Both the position numbers and the translations under genes were made by a program. This document shows, in pieces, positions 36,835 to 48,835 of a stretch of DNA of 64,000 nucleotides. Below the pieces are notes generated by a model, which saw only the letters and a program-made list of their open reading frames with translations, searched no databases and was not told the origin of the DNA. Origin of the DNA: Gaiellasilicea sp963802765 (GTDB lineage: Bacteria > Actinomycetota > Thermoleophilia > Gaiellales > Gaiellaceae); NCBI GenBank assembly GCA_963802765.1, contig CAWDJZ010000003.1, forward strand, positions 186,001 to 250,000. The letters run 5' to 3'. Every line of letters starts with the position of its first letter. The first letter of the stretch is position 1.

Positions 36835-39101
36835 TCGAGCGCAGCTGGCCGACGCTGCTCGTTCTTTGCGCCTGCGTCGGGCTTGCGTCCGCGAACGCCT
36901 GGCGGGCACCGGCTCTCGTCGTGGTGGTGATCTCGCTGCGGCGACAGCCGCCGTCGCCTCGGTCCGGGCTGCGCTTGCCTGCGTGCGCGCTCGCGCTGGC
37001 GTTGGTCGGCTGGTGGTGGGGCACCGCGCGTCTCGACGCGCTCGAGCGCAGCGTGCTCGTTGCCCGAGCTGGGACGGTCGGCGCCGCTCACGGCGGTCGT
37101 GACCGGTCCTGTGCGGCGAACGCCGTTCGCGCTTCGTGTTCCCGCGGAGGTGCGCCGATTCGATCGACGCGCGGTGCGGGAGCGCGTCCTGCTCGAGCTG
37201 CCGCTCGGGCGCTCGCCGCCACAGGGTGCCGTTCTCGCCCTCCGTGCAGTCGTCGACAGCTCCCCGCGGTCCCGAAGACGGCTTCGACGAACGCGGCTGG
37301 CTCGCACGGCGCGGCGTCCACGTCGTTCTTCGCGGTGGCGAATGGCGCGTTGTCGGTCGTCGCGGCGGGATCGGCGGCGTCTCCGATCGGCTGCGGGCAC
37401 ACGTCGCGCGCGCCATCGCCGCCTGGCCTCGACGGCGAGCGTCGTGCGGTGCTTGCCGGGATCGTGCTGGGCGAGGACGAAGGGCTCACCGACGAGCTCC
37501 GGGACAGCTTCAAGGCGTCGGGCCTCTACCACCTGTTGGCGGTGTCGGGGCAGAACATCACGTTTCTGGCGCTGGGCGTGCTGGGGCTCGCGTGGCTGCT
37601 CGGGATCTCGCGACTCTCAGCGCGAGCTGCTCGCAATCGTGGCGATCGCCGGCTACGTCCTCGCGGTCGGGTGGCAGCCGTCCGTCGTCCGGGCAGGGGT
37701 GGCCGGCGCGCTCGCGTCGCTGGCATGGCTGGTCGTCGCGGCCGCGAGACCGCTGGCACTTCCTCGCGCTCGGGGCTGCGGTCCTGCTCGCCTGGACGCC
37801 GGCCACGCCTGCTCGAGCCCGGCTTCCAGCTCTCGTTCGCAGCGGTTGGCTCGATCTTCCTCCTGGTGCCGAGGCTCAGGCTCGCGCTCGAGGGTTACCC
37901 GATGCCCGAGCTGGCTGCGCGAGGCGCTCGCGGTCTCCACCGCCTGCGGCGCCGCGACAGCGCCGATCCTCTGGCTCCAGTTCGGCAGCGTGCCGGTCTA
38001 CTCGCTGCTCGGAAACGTTCTCGTCACGCTCGCGGTCGGGCCGCTGCTCGGGCTCGCGCTCGCTCGGCTCGCTCGTCGAGCCGGTGCTCCCGTCCGCGGC
38101 GCTCGCGCTCGCCTGGCTGAACGGCTGGCTGGCGGCGTACATCGCCGCCTGCGCGGCCATCGTCGGCGGCCTGCCGCTGGCCCAGATCGGCTCCGGCGCG
38201 GCCGTGTGCGTGCTGCTCGGCACGCCGCTCGCGCTGCTCGGCCTGCGCCGCCTGCCGCCCTGGCGGCGAGGCGCAGCGCTCGCAGGCGCGCTGGCGATCG
38301 TGCCGGCACTCCTCGCTTGGCAGCTCGTGCCGGCGCAGTCGTTGCCGCCTCCGACCGGGCTGCGGCTCACGTTCCTCGACGTCGGCCAGGGCGACTCGAT
38401 TCTCGTGCAGGTTCCGGAAGGGGCCGTGCTCGTCGATCAAGGACCGCCGGAGGGGGACGTCGCGCGGCAGCTGCGAGAGCTCGGGATCCGTCGCCTCGCG
38501 GCGCTCGTGCTCACGCATCCCCAGCGCGACCACATCGGCGGCGCCGAGGCCGTCCTGCAACGGCTGGGCGTGGAGCGCGTGCTCGACCCGCATCTGGCCG
38601 CGTCGAGCGAGTACCGGCGAGCGGCGCTCGCGGAGGCGGCGGAGCGGGGCGTGGCCGTCGTCGAGGCCCGGGCGGGCGACTCGTACCGGCTCGGGCGGCT
38701 CCAGTTGCGCGTGCTCTGGCCGGACCGGCCGGGTACGCCGAGGCCGAGGATCCGAACCGGCTCCCGGTCGTCCTGCACGCGACCTACGGCGACACCGACG
38801 CCTTGCTGACCGCGGACGCGGAGAACGACGTCACTGCGCGCCTCGTGTCCCGTCGGATCGAGATCCTCAAGGTCGCCCATCACGGCTCCGCCGATCCGGG
38901 TCTCGCAAGCGAACTGGGCGAGCTGCGACCCACCGTCGCGGTGATCTCGTGCGGCCGTGGCAACGACTATGGCCATCCGACAGCGTCGACGCTCGCGGCG
39001 CTGCGGGCGAGCCCGGGCTGAGCCTCTACCGAACCGACGAGGACGGGCGCGTAGTGGTCGAGTCGGACGGGCGCCGGATCTCGGTGCGGACCGACCGTTG
39101 A
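36831..39101 (+). CDS. comEC: ComEC/Rec2 DNA-uptake channel, about ten frameshifts
   Basis: About 750 aa polytopic membrane protein that passes transforming DNA. N-terminal helices, an OB-fold segment (PLTAVVTGPVRRTPFALRVPAEVRRF), the competence domain (VLAGIVLGEDEGLTDELRDSFKASGLYHLLAVSGQNITFLALGVLG and EPGFQLSFAAVGSIFLL) and a C-terminal metallo-beta-lactamase domain (LTFLDVGQGDSILVQVP, LVLTHPQRDHIGGAEAVL, ILKVAHHGSADP, CGRGNDYGHP). Frame changes lie near 37067, 37267, 37425, 37615, 37748, 37808, 37920, 38070, 38735 and 39010; most are insertions. The C-terminal nuclease-like domain retains its metal residues. Confidence 0.86.
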
Positions 39102-39106
39102 GTAGG

Positions 39107-40117
39107 GTGAACGACGTGGCCGGAACCGCCGACCTGAAGCCCGTGTACCTGCTCACCGGCAGCGACAGGCCGAAGATCGAGACCGCACTCGCGCGCCTCC
39201 GCCGGCACTTCGAGCCGGAGGCCGTCGAACTCGTCTCCGCGCAGGACCTCTCAGGCCCCGAGGCAGCGGCGCTCTGCAATGCGGGCAGCCTCTTCGGCGA
39301 TGCCAGACTCGTCGTCGTCGAGGGGATCGACGGCCGGCGGAACGCGGAGGGCCGGCTCGCGAACGGCTGGAAGGCGGCCGACGTGAAGGCGATCGAGGAG
39401 TACCTCTCGTCCCCGGCGCCCACAACCGTGCTCGCCCTCGTCGCCGAGGCGATCAAGAAGGACGCGCCGCTGGCCAAGGCGTGTGCGAAGGTCGGCGCGA
39501 TTCTCGCCTACGACGTGCCGAAGCGAAACGTCGCGAGCTGGGTCGCCGAGCGCTTCAAGCAGGCGGGCGGCCGCGCCGAGCCCGACGCCTGTGCGGCGCT
39601 CGTCCAGCTGGTCGGCGAGGACTTCCACCAGCTGGCGAACGAGATCGACAAGCTCGTGCTCTGGGCCGGCGACGAGCCGATCGGCGAGCGCGAGGTGGAA
39701 CTGCTCGTCCCGGCAGTCGCCGACATGCCCACCTTCGCGCTCACCGACGCGTGGGGGCGGCGGGACACCAGTGCGACGCTCGAGGCGAGCGAGACGATCT
39801 TCGAGCGGGAGGGCCGTCCGCGTCGCGACACGGCGCCGCGGATGGCGGGTGCGCTCGGCAACCATCTTGCGCTCGTCCGCCGCTGTCAGCGTCTTGCCGC
39901 CGAAGGCGTCCGTCCACGAGAGGCCGCCTCGACGCTCAAGCGGCACCCTTTCTACGTCGACAAGGTGTTCGCCCAGGCGGCGAACTTCTCCGAGACCGAG
40001 CTCCTTGACGCGGTAGTGCGACTGGCCGCGCTCGACCATGCGCTCAAGGGCGGCAGCAAGCTAGCGCCCGACCTCGAGCTCCAGCGGGCGCTGGTCGACG
40101 TCGGGGCTGAGCCCTAG
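39107..40117 (+). CDS. holA: DNA polymerase III delta subunit HolA
   Basis: About 336 aa clamp-loader subunit. Signatures: LKPVYLLTGSDRPKIETALARLRR (nucleotide-site remnant), DLSGPEAAALCNAGSLFGDARLVVVEG, VPKRNVASWVAERFKQAGGR, VGEDFHQLANEIDKLVLWAG, TFALTDAWGRRDTSATL and GNHLALVRRCQRL. Intact frame, in contrast to its neighbours. GTG at 39107 or 39116 both fit. It ends 4 bases inside the convergent rpsT, the usual holA-rpsT arrangement. Confidence 0.92.
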   Translation: MNDVAGTADLKPVYLLTGSDRPKIETALARLRRHFEPEAVELVSAQDLSGPEAAALCNAGSLFGDARLVVVEGIDGRRNAEGRLANGWKAADVKAIEEYLSSPAPTTVLALVAEAIKKDAPLAKACAKVGAILAYDVPKRNVASWVAERFKQAGGRAEPDACAALVQLVGEDFHQLANEIDKLVLWAGDEPIGEREVELLVPAVADMPTFALTDAWGRRDTSATLEASETIFEREGRPRRDTAPRMAGALGNHLALVRRCQRLAAEGVRPREAASTLKRHPFYVDKVFAQAANFSETELLDAVVRLAALDHALKGGSKLAPDLELQRALVDVGAEP

Positions 40118-40380
40118 GAGGGCTCGCCGACGGCGAGGCGGGCGGCGCGCGCCTTCTTGCGCGCGGCCGTGTTCTTGTGCAGCGCCCCGCGGGAGGCGGC
40201 CTTGTCGATCGTGCGCACGAGCTCGAGATGCTCTGAAGCGACCTGCTCGGCGTCCTCGCCCGCGACAGCGGCCTCGAGCCGCTTCGTCAGCGTCTTGACG
40301 GTCGAGCGGTAGCGGAGGTTCTCCTCCCGCTGGCGCTCGGCGATCCCGACGCGTTTCTTCTGTTGCTTGATGTTGGCCAT
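40114..40380 (-). CDS. rpsT: 30S ribosomal protein S20
   Basis: 88 aa basic protein that binds 16S rRNA. MANIKQQKKRVGIAERQREENLRYRSTVKTL and the lysine/arginine-rich end HKNTAARKKARAARLAVG are characteristic. ATG at 40380 chosen as in other S20 genes; the open frame upstream is not coding. Converges with holA and is divergent from murJ. Confidence 0.95.
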   Translation of the reverse strand: MANIKQQKKRVGIAERQREENLRYRSTVKTLTKRLEAAVAGEDAEQVASEHLELVRTIDKAASRGALHKNTAARKKARAARLAVGEPS

Positions 40381-40452
40381 ATCGAAGAAAGGCCCGCACT
40401 CGGCGGGCGCGCAGGATCGTAGCAGAGAAGCCGTTCCGGCAGACCTCGTTCC

Positions 40453-40458
40453 TATACT
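40453..40458 (+). promoter_or_regulatory. -10 hexamer TATACT for murJ
   Basis: TATACT is followed after only 6 bases by the GTG start at 40465, so the transcript would begin at or next to the start codon (leaderless). No ribosome site is present. Confidence 0.5.
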
Positions 40459-40464
40459 CGCGCA

Positions 40465-42034
40465 GTGGAGACGCGAGCCCAGCCACACAGGCTCGCGTGG
40501 TCGACGGCGCTCTTCTCGGCCGCGACCGGTCTCTCACGCGTGCTCGGCCTCGTCCGGGAGATCGTGGCCGCGAACTACTTCGGCGCACGCGGGCCGATCA
40601 ACGCCTTCACCGTCGCGTTCCAGATCCCGAATCTCATCCGCGCTCTCGTCGCCGACGCGGCGCTCTCCTCCGCGTTCGTGCCCGTCTTCAGCGAGCTGCT
40701 CGAGAAGGGGGAGAAGGCGCGGGCGTGGCGGGTCGCGTCGACGGTCTTCTGGCTCTTCCTGCTCATCGTCGGCGGGATCACCGCCGCTCTTCATCCTGGC
40801 CGCGCCGGTGTTGATGCCGGCGCTCGTGGGCGCCTACGACGACCTCACGGTGACGCTGTCGCAGATCCTCTTCCCGATCGTCGTCCTGATCGGCCTCTTC
40901 GGGATCGTGACCGGGATCCTGAACAGCTACGAGCAGTTCACGATCCCCGCGCTGACGCCGGTCTTCTGGAACCTCGCGATCATCGTCGGGCTCGTCCTCG
41001 GCGTTCCTCGGGCCGACACCGAGGACGGCAAGCTCTACGTCTACGCAGGCGCGATCGTCGTCGGGACGTTGATCCAGTTCCTGCTCCCGCTCCCCTGGCT
41101 GCGCCGCCTGGACGGCCGGCTCGGCCTTGCCCTCGATCTGAAAGACCCGGCCGTGCGGCAGGTCTTCAAGCTGATGGTGCCCGTGATGCTCGGGCTCGGC
41201 CTGATCAACGTGAACGCGGTGATCGGGACCGTCTTCGCCTCCAAGCTGATCGACCCGGAGCTCGCGCCGAGCGCAATCGACAAGGCGTTCCGCATCTACA
41301 TGCTCCCGCAGGGGATGTTCTCGGTCGCGGTCGCGACCGTTCTCTATCCCGTCGCTCGCGCGCCTCGCGACACGAGGCGACCTGGCCGGCTTCCGGCGAC
41401 CGTCTCGGCGGGCCTGCGCCAGATCAACTTCCTGCTCGTTCCGGCCGCGCGTCGCCTCCGCCGTCCTCGCGGAGCCGATCGTCCGCTTGCTCTACCAGCG
41501 CGGTGCATTCGAGCCCGACCAGACCCGGTCGTCGCCGCCGCACTCGCTGCGTTCTCGCTCGGCCTCACCTTCAACGGGATGATGCTGATGCTGAACCGGG
41601 GCTTCTTCAGCCTGCAGGCGCCGTGGACGCCGACGGCTGTCGCGCTCGGCTCGTGTTGGTGAACACGGCCCTCTACGGGCTCCTCTACCGGGTCGGCACA
41701 TGGGGGATCCCGCTCGCGATCTCGCTCACGAACATCGCCGGAGTGGCGCTGCTCGTCGTCGCATTGCGCCGGCGCACCGGGACGCTGGACATGAAGGCGG
41801 TGGTGCGTTCGCTCGCGCTCGTCACGCTCGCCTCCGTCGCGCTCGCCCTCGTCTCGTACGGCGTCTGGTGGCTCCTCGACGAGGCGCTCGGACGGTCGCT
41901 GGGAGCACAGGTCGTCTCGCTCGGCGCTCGCGCTCGTCGCAGGGGGAGCCGCCTATCTGCTCGCCTGCCGGGCGCTCCGAGTGCGCGAGATCACGACGCT
42001 ACTCTCCCTGCGAGACCGCTTCCGGCGGAGCTGA
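40465..42034 (+). CDS. murJ: Lipid II flippase MurJ, several frameshifts
   Basis: About 523 aa, fourteen-helix MOP-superfamily flippase exporting lipid II for peptidoglycan. Landmarks: LFSAATGLSRVLGLVREIVAANYFGA, AFTVAFQIPNLIRALVADAALSSAFVPVFSEL, LFGIVTGILNSYEQFTIPALTPVFWNL, SAGLRQINFLLVPA and ALAAFSLGLTFNGMMLMLNRGFFSLQAPW. Frame changes near 40787, 41352, 41452 and 41932 look like insertions, those near 41390, 41513 and 41652 like deletions. Ends 5 bases before lepA. Confidence 0.86.
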
Positions 42035-42039
42035 CACGC

Positions 42040-43823
<1,784 letters not shown>

Positions 43824-43827
<4 letters not shown>

Positions 43828-44630
43828 CGTGGCTTCCCGGCGTCGCTCTCCCGGGCTGCGACCTCGGCGAGCCGCTTGATCGTCGTCAGCCGTTCGTCCC
43901 ACTCCTCCGCGACTCGTGCCAGCCAGCGCGTGGCGGCGTCGAGGCGCTCCGCGCGGACGGCGTAGCGCACCTCGCGGCCCTCGCGCCTGCCTTCGACGAG
44001 GCCGGCTCGGTCGAGGACGGCGAGGTGCTTGGCGACCGCCTGTCGCGTCACGGGCAGCTCGGCGGCCAGGGCGGTGGCCGTTGCGTCGCCGTGGGCCAGG
44101 AGAGCGTCGAGGAGGCGGCGCCTGGTTGGGTCCGAGACCGCCGCCCAGAGCTCGTCCACCTCCTCGCGCGCTTCATCGCCTGCCGAGACGCCGGCCTGCT
44201 TCGACGCGTACTCGGCGAGCTCGCCGAGCTCGATCCGCCAGCCCTCCGTGTTCTCCTCGGCGTACTTCGCCTTCTCCGCCTCGGAGCCGTCGAGCTCGGT
44301 GAAGCCGCTCTCGACCACGCGCAGCCGGGTGCTCTCGCCCTCGCCGCTGAGGCTGAACTCGACGAGCGTCGAGTTGCCGGCGCGGGGCTCGGTGTCTGCC
44401 GGGCGTGACCAGCGAAACGCGAAGACATGCGGCGGCTCGACCTTCTCGACGCGCGCACGGAAGGAGCCGTACTCCTCCCACGTGAGAAGCGCTTCACCGC
44501 CGGGTCGCAAGTCGATCGCGGCCGAGTCGCCGAACCACGAACCGACATGCTCGGGCTCGGTCACGACCGCCCACACCACCTCCAGCGGCGCGTCGATCAG
44601 GATCTCACGTTCGATCCGATCCGGAACCAT
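43824..44630 (-). CDS. Fused SRPBCC (AHSA1) domain and ArsR-type helix-turn-helix regulator
   Basis: 268 aa. The N-terminal 150 residues are an AHSA1/CalC-like SRPBCC ligand-binding fold (IEREILIDAPLEVVWAVVTEPEHVGSWFG, FAFRWSRP, GFTELDGSEAEKAKYAEENTEGW). The C-terminal 110 residues are a winged helix-turn-helix of the ArsR kind (LWAAVSDPTRRRLLDALLAHGDATATALAAELPVTRQAVAKHLAVLDRAGLVEGRREGREVRYAV). No metal cysteines are visible, so a hydrophobic ligand bound in the SRPBCC cavity is the likely signal. ATG at 44630 has a strong AAAGGAGG. Two palindromes in front of it are probably its operators. Confidence 0.9.
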
Positions 44631-44648
44631 CTGAACCTCCTTTGTCGT

Positions 44649-44695
44649 GCAACGATTGGTTGCGCATACTAGCAAAACATGCAACCAATGGTTGC
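44649..44695. promoter_or_regulatory. Tandem palindromic operators between the ArsR-type gene and hemW
   Basis: GCAACCAATGGTTGC at 44681-44695 is a perfect palindrome, and GCAACGATTGGTTGC at 44649-44663 differs from it in a few positions; the centres are 32 bases (three helical turns) apart. Palindromes of this kind upstream of an ArsR-family gene are normally bound by its own product. They would control the regulator and perhaps hemW. Confidence 0.7.
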
Positions 44696-44777
44696 TCCTC
44701 GTCGACGGGTCGCGCGCAACCCAGGGGTACACTCGACTCCGACCGAGGCACGTCGATCGATCGTTCGAGGGAGAGAG

Positions 44778-45883
44778 ATTCCCGGAGCGCGCCACCTCTA
44801 CGTCCACCTGCCCTTCTGCGCTCATCGCTGTGGCTACTGCGACTTCGTCACCGTCACGGGGGCAGAAGGCGAGCACGGCGACTACGTGGAAGCGCTCCTC
44901 GCCGAGCTCGAGGGCTCGAGCGGGCACACCTGGCGGACGAGGTCGAGACCGTCTTCGTCGGCGGCGGCACGCCGACTTTCACCGAGCCCACCGCGCTCGC
45001 GCGGCTGCTCGCCGGCCTTCCCGCGGCGGCCGAGAAGACGGTGGAGGCGAATCCCGAGACGGTGACGCCGGAGCTCGCCGCGCTTCTGCGCGAGCATGGC
45101 GTCGATCGCATCTCGCTCGGCGCGCAGAGCTTCCAGGCGCGCCTGCTCGAAGTGCTCGAGCGGCGAGCGCGGCCGGAGCACGTGCGCAGTGCGGTCGCCA
45201 CGCTGCGCGACGCCGGCTTCGACAACGTCTCGCTCGACCTCATCTACGGCATTCCCGGCCAGAGCGCCGACGACCTCGAGCGCGACCTCGACGAGGCGCT
45301 CGCGCTCGAGCCGGAGCATCTCTCCTGCTACGAGCTCGAGGCCAAACCGGGGACCCGCTTCACGCACGCGTACGGAGCGGAGCTCGAGCGCCAGGCGGAG
45401 GCGATGGAGGACTACTTCGAGCGTGTCGTCGAGGTGCTCACGGGCGCCGGCTACCGCTGGTACGAGACGGCGAACTTCTGCCGCATGGACGCCGGGCGCG
45501 ATCTTCGCGCTCGGCACAACCTGGCCTACTGGCTCGGCCGCGACTATCTCGGCATCGGCATCGGGGCCGTGTCGACCGTCGCGGGCCTGCGCTGGCGGAA
45601 CGCACCGAGCCTGCCGCGCTACGTCGCGGCGCTGAGCCGGGGCGACCGACCCGCGCGCGAGCTCGAGCCGCTCGACGACGACGTGCAGGCGCGCGAGCGG
45701 CTGCTCCTCGGCCTCCGGCTCGACGAGCCGCTCGCGAGAGACGGCCTCGACGGCGCCGTCGACAGCGATGCGCTCGCGCGGCTCGTTCGCGGCGGCCTCG
45801 TCGACGCGGCCGGCGACACGCTCGTGCTGACCCGGCGGGGCCGCTTTCTCGGCGGCGCGGTGACTGCGGAGCTCCTCTCGTAG
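44778..45883 (+). CDS. hemW: HemW-type radical SAM protein (coproporphyrinogen III oxidase-like), one frameshift
   Basis: About 368 aa. LYVHLPFCAHRCGYCDFVTVTG carries the CxxxCxxC cluster motif, followed by VETVFVGGGTPTF, GVDRISLGAQSFQ, NVSLDLIYGIPGQS, LSCYELEAKPGTRF and a C-terminal winged-helix domain (LEPLDDDVQARERLLLGLRL). HemW proteins bind and transfer heme rather than oxidise coproporphyrinogen. One apparent deletion near 44925 joins LEGSS to LADEVETVF. The start is uncertain: GAGGGAGAGAG precedes an ATT at 44778, whereas the nearest ATG (44679) lies in the operator region. Confidence 0.85.
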
Positions 45884-45886
45884 AAT
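45881..45886 (+). promoter_or_regulatory. Putative -10 hexamer TAGAAT for hrcA
   Basis: TAGAAT overlaps the hemW stop and ends 9 bases before the hrcA ATG. I found no CIRCE inverted repeat here, so autoregulation by HrcA is not supported at this promoter. Confidence 0.35.
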
Positions 45887-45895
45887 TACCTGCAA

Positions 45896-46921
45896 ATGGC
45901 CGAGATCAGCGAGCGCAAGCGGGACCTCCTCAGACGCGTCGTCGAGGTGTACGTCGCCACCGGCGAGCCGGTCGGCTCGAGGACGCTCGTCGAGCGGTCC
46001 GGCCTGCCGCTGTCGGCGTCGACGGTGCGCCACGAGCTCGCCGAGCTCGAGTCGCTAGGCCTGCTCACCCACCCGCACACCTCGGCCGGGAGGGTCCCGA
46101 CCGAGGACGGATACCGCTTCTACGCCGGCGAGGTGCTCGCCCGCCAGGAGTCGCGACCGGCCCGGTTCCCGCTCGACCTGAGCTCGATGCGAAGCGAGAT
46201 CGAGGCGGCACTCCAGTCGACGACCGAGATGCTGAGCCAGGTGACGCGGCTGCTCGCGCTCGTCTCGGCGCCCGGCCTCGAGATCGCGACCGTACGGCAC
46301 GTCGAAGTGCTCCTGTTGCAGCCGTCGGTCGTCATGGTCGTGACGATCACCTCCACCGGTGGCGTCGCGAAGAAGCTCGTCACCTTCGAGAACCCCGTTG
46401 ATCCCGGGCTCGCCGCCTGGGCGAACGAGTACCTGAACGAGCGGCTTGTCGGCGTCGGGCTCGGCACGCACCTCCTCCGTAGGCGGATCGACGATCCCGG
46501 CTTGACGCCGCGCGAGGTCGCGTTCCTCCACGCGGTCCGTCCCGCCTTCCTCGAGCTCGGCACGCCGACCGCGCAGTCGCTGTACGTCGGTGGAGCCGCG
46601 TCGCTGCTCGACGACGTTCGCGCGGACGAGCTCGAGGCGTGCCACCGTCTTCTCTCCGTGCTGGAACAGCGCGCCGCCGTGCTTGAGCTGATGAGCGACG
46701 CCTTCGACGTGCGGCGCCCGTTCGTCCGCGTCGGTCTCGACCATCCCGGCCTGCACGATGTCGCGCTCGTCGGCGCGACCTACGGCCTGCCGACGAGGAC
46801 GCTCGGCACCGTCGGGCTGCTCGGTCCCGTCCGGATGGACTACGACAAGGCGGTGCGCACGGTCCGGGCCGCGGCGTTCGAGCTCTCACGCCTGGTCGAG
46901 ACCGCGTACGGCGAAGGCTAG
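45896..46921 (+). CDS. hrcA: Heat-inducible transcription repressor HrcA
   Basis: 341 aa. The winged-helix N-terminus ERKRDLLRRVVEVYVATGEPVGSRTLVERSGLPLSASTVRHELAELESLGLLTHPHTSAGRVPTEDGYRFY is diagnostic and binds CIRCE operators of groESL/dnaK. The inserted and dimerisation domains follow, ending in GTVGLLGPVRMDYDKAVRTVRAAAFELSRLV. It precedes dnaJ in the same direction, a common hrcA-dnaJ pair. Frame intact. Confidence 0.95.
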   Translation: MAEISERKRDLLRRVVEVYVATGEPVGSRTLVERSGLPLSASTVRHELAELESLGLLTHPHTSAGRVPTEDGYRFYAGEVLARQESRPARFPLDLSSMRSEIEAALQSTTEMLSQVTRLLALVSAPGLEIATVRHVEVLLLQPSVVMVVTITSTGGVAKKLVTFENPVDPGLAAWANEYLNERLVGVGLGTHLLRRRIDDPGLTPREVAFLHAVRPAFLELGTPTAQSLYVGGAASLLDDVRADELEACHRLLSVLEQRAAVLELMSDAFDVRRPFVRVGLDHPGLHDVALVGATYGLPTRTLGTVGLLGPVRMDYDKAVRTVRAAAFELSRLVETAYGEG

Positions 46922-46924
46922 GCT
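46919..46924 (+). promoter_or_regulatory. Putative -10 hexamer TAGGCT for dnaJ
   Basis: TAGGCT includes the hrcA stop codon and ends 6 bases before the dnaJ ATG at 46931; no ribosome site is seen. It may give a leaderless dnaJ transcript in addition to read-through from hrcA. Confidence 0.35.
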
Positions 46925-46930
46925 TCTGCG

Positions 46931-48047
46931 ATGGCGACGGCGGAGCGCGATTACTACGAGCTGCTCGGAATCGAGCGCACGGCCACCGAGGCGGAGGTCA
47001 AGAAGGCGTTTCGCCGGCTCGCGCGCGAGCTGCACCCGGACGTCTCGCAGGCGCCCGACGCACAGGAGCGCTTCCGGGCCGTCGCCGAGGCGTACGAGGT
47101 CCTCTCGAAGGCGGAGACGCGGCGGCTGTACGACCAGTACGGCCACGCCGGGCTGCGGCGCGGCGGCTACGCGCCCTCCGACTTCGACTTCTCGAACCTG
47201 ACCGACATCTTCTCGGCGTTCTTCGGCGACGACCTGTTCGCGCGCGACCGCGGCGGCCGGATGCGGGGCGGCGATGTCGGAGCCGCCGTCGCGATCGAGC
47301 TTGCGGAGGCGTATACGGGCGTCACGCAGGACCGTCACAGTGGAAGTCGCCGCCGCGTGCACGCACTGCGACGGCGACGGCGCCGAGCCGGGGTCCGAGC
47401 GTGTCACGTGTCAGACGTGCGCCGGCCGGGGGCAGCTGCGTCACGTGTCACGGAGCGTGTTCGGGGAGTTCGTTCGGACCCAGTCGTGCCCGACGTGCGG
47501 CGGCGCCGGCCGAGTCGTCGAGACGCCCTGCACCGCCTGCGCGGGCGAGGGGCGCGTGCTCGGGACGAAAGAGCTCGAGGTCGAGATCCCGGCCGGGATC
47601 CACGACGGACAGCGGATCCGGATGCGCGGCGAGGGCCACGCCGGCGCCAACGGGGGGCTTCCCGGCGACGCGTACGTCGAGGTTCACGTCGCGCGCGATG
47701 CGCGATTCGAGCGCGACGGCGACGACATCCTCGCGTCCGTCGACCTCACGATCGTCCAGGCGGCCCGGGGCACGACGCTCACGATCCCCACGCTCGCGGG
47801 TGATGTCGAGCTCGAGTTCGAGCCGGGCACGCAGCCCGGCGAAGTGCGTGTGCTGCGCGGCAAGGGGATGCCGTCGCTGCAACGGTCCGGCCGCGGCCAC
47901 CACCGCGTGCTCGTCAACGTGGCCGTGCCGCGGCGTCTGACCGACGAGCAGCGCGAGCTGCTCGACCGCTTCGAGCAGCTCTCCGGCGAGGACACCTACC
48001 GACGCGACGAGAGCTTCTTCGAGAAGCTCCGCAGCGCGCTCCGCTGA
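46931..48047 (+). CDS. dnaJ: Chaperone protein DnaJ, one frameshift
   Basis: About 371 aa Hsp40 co-chaperone of DnaK. J domain RDYYELLGIERTATEAEVKKAFRRLARELHPDVS with the HPD loop, Gly/Phe-rich region, and four zinc-binding repeats CTHCDGDG, CQTCAGRG, CPTCGGAG and CTACAGEG. The C-terminal domain has GDAYVEVHVARDARFERDGDDI. One extra base near 47330 separates AYTGVT from TVTVEVAAAC. Follows hrcA; prmA comes next, as in many genomes. Confidence 0.93.
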
Positions 48048-48067
48048 GCCTTCTCCGCAAGGTCTCC

Positions 48068-48805
48068 GTGACTGTGCCGGCTGCGCGGGCCGAGGAGGCG
48101 CGTGCGGTCATGCTGGAGCTCTTCCCCGAGGGGTTCGAGGAGACCGGCGGTGAGAGCGGGCTCGAGCTCGTGGCCTACACGAACGCGGCCGGTGAGGAAC
48201 GGATCTGGCAGGCGTTCGGCGGCGCCGCGACCGCCGACGTGGCCGACGACTGGGAGGACCGCTGGCGGCAGTTTCACAAGCCCGTCCGCGTCGGCAGTCT
48301 CTGGATCGGTCCGCCGTGGGAGAAGCCGGACGACGGCGCGATCGCGGTCGTGATCGACCCGGGCCGCGCCTTCGGCACGGGTGGCCATCCCACCACCCAG
48401 CTCTGCCTGGAGCTGCTCGCGGAGGAGGAGCGGGGGAGCGTGCTCGACGTCGGCTGCGGCTCGGGCGTCCTCGCGATCGCGGCGGCGAAGCTCGGCTTCG
48501 AGCCCGTCCTCGCCTTCGACTTCGACCCGCAGGCCGTCGAGGCGACGGAGCGCAACGCTGCGGACAACCGCGTCACCGTCGACGTTCGCCACGCGGATCT
48601 GCGGGAGGACGCGCTCTCCGAGACGGATCTCGCACTCGCCAACATCGCTGCGGATGCGGTGCTCGAGCTCGCGCCGCGGCTGCGCTCGCCGCGGGCGATC
48701 ACCTCGGGCTACCTGCTCGCCGACGCGCCGCGGCTCGACGGGTACCGCGTCGAACGACGGATCGACGGCGGGGGTTGGGCCGCCGACCTGCACGTGCGCA
48801 CGTAG
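48068..48805 (+). CDS. prmA: Ribosomal protein L11 methyltransferase PrmA
   Basis: 245 aa SAM methyltransferase, expected to trimethylate L11. Typical elements are the N-terminal L11-recognition part (LELFPEGFEETGGESGLELVAYT and DWEDRWRQFHKPVRVG), VIDPGRAFGTGGHPTTQLCLELL, motif I VLDVGCGSGVLAIAAAKLG, and DLALANIAADAVLELAPRL, the NPPY-equivalent. GTG 48068 is the best start. Located after dnaJ, a conserved neighbourhood. Confidence 0.92.
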   Translation: MTVPAARAEEARAVMLELFPEGFEETGGESGLELVAYTNAAGEERIWQAFGGAATADVADDWEDRWRQFHKPVRVGSLWIGPPWEKPDDGAIAVVIDPGRAFGTGGHPTTQLCLELLAEEERGSVLDVGCGSGVLAIAAAKLGFEPVLAFDFDPQAVEATERNAADNRVTVDVRHADLREDALSETDLALANIAADAVLELAPRLRSPRAITSGYLLADAPRLDGYRVERRIDGGGWAADLHVRT

Positions 48806-48835
48806 CGCCTCGGTTTCTCTAGCCTTTCCGGCTCG

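Noticed and set aside
45860..45896. CIRCE operator upstream of hrcA
   Set aside because: No TTAGCACTC-type inverted repeat occurs between hemW and hrcA or nearby.
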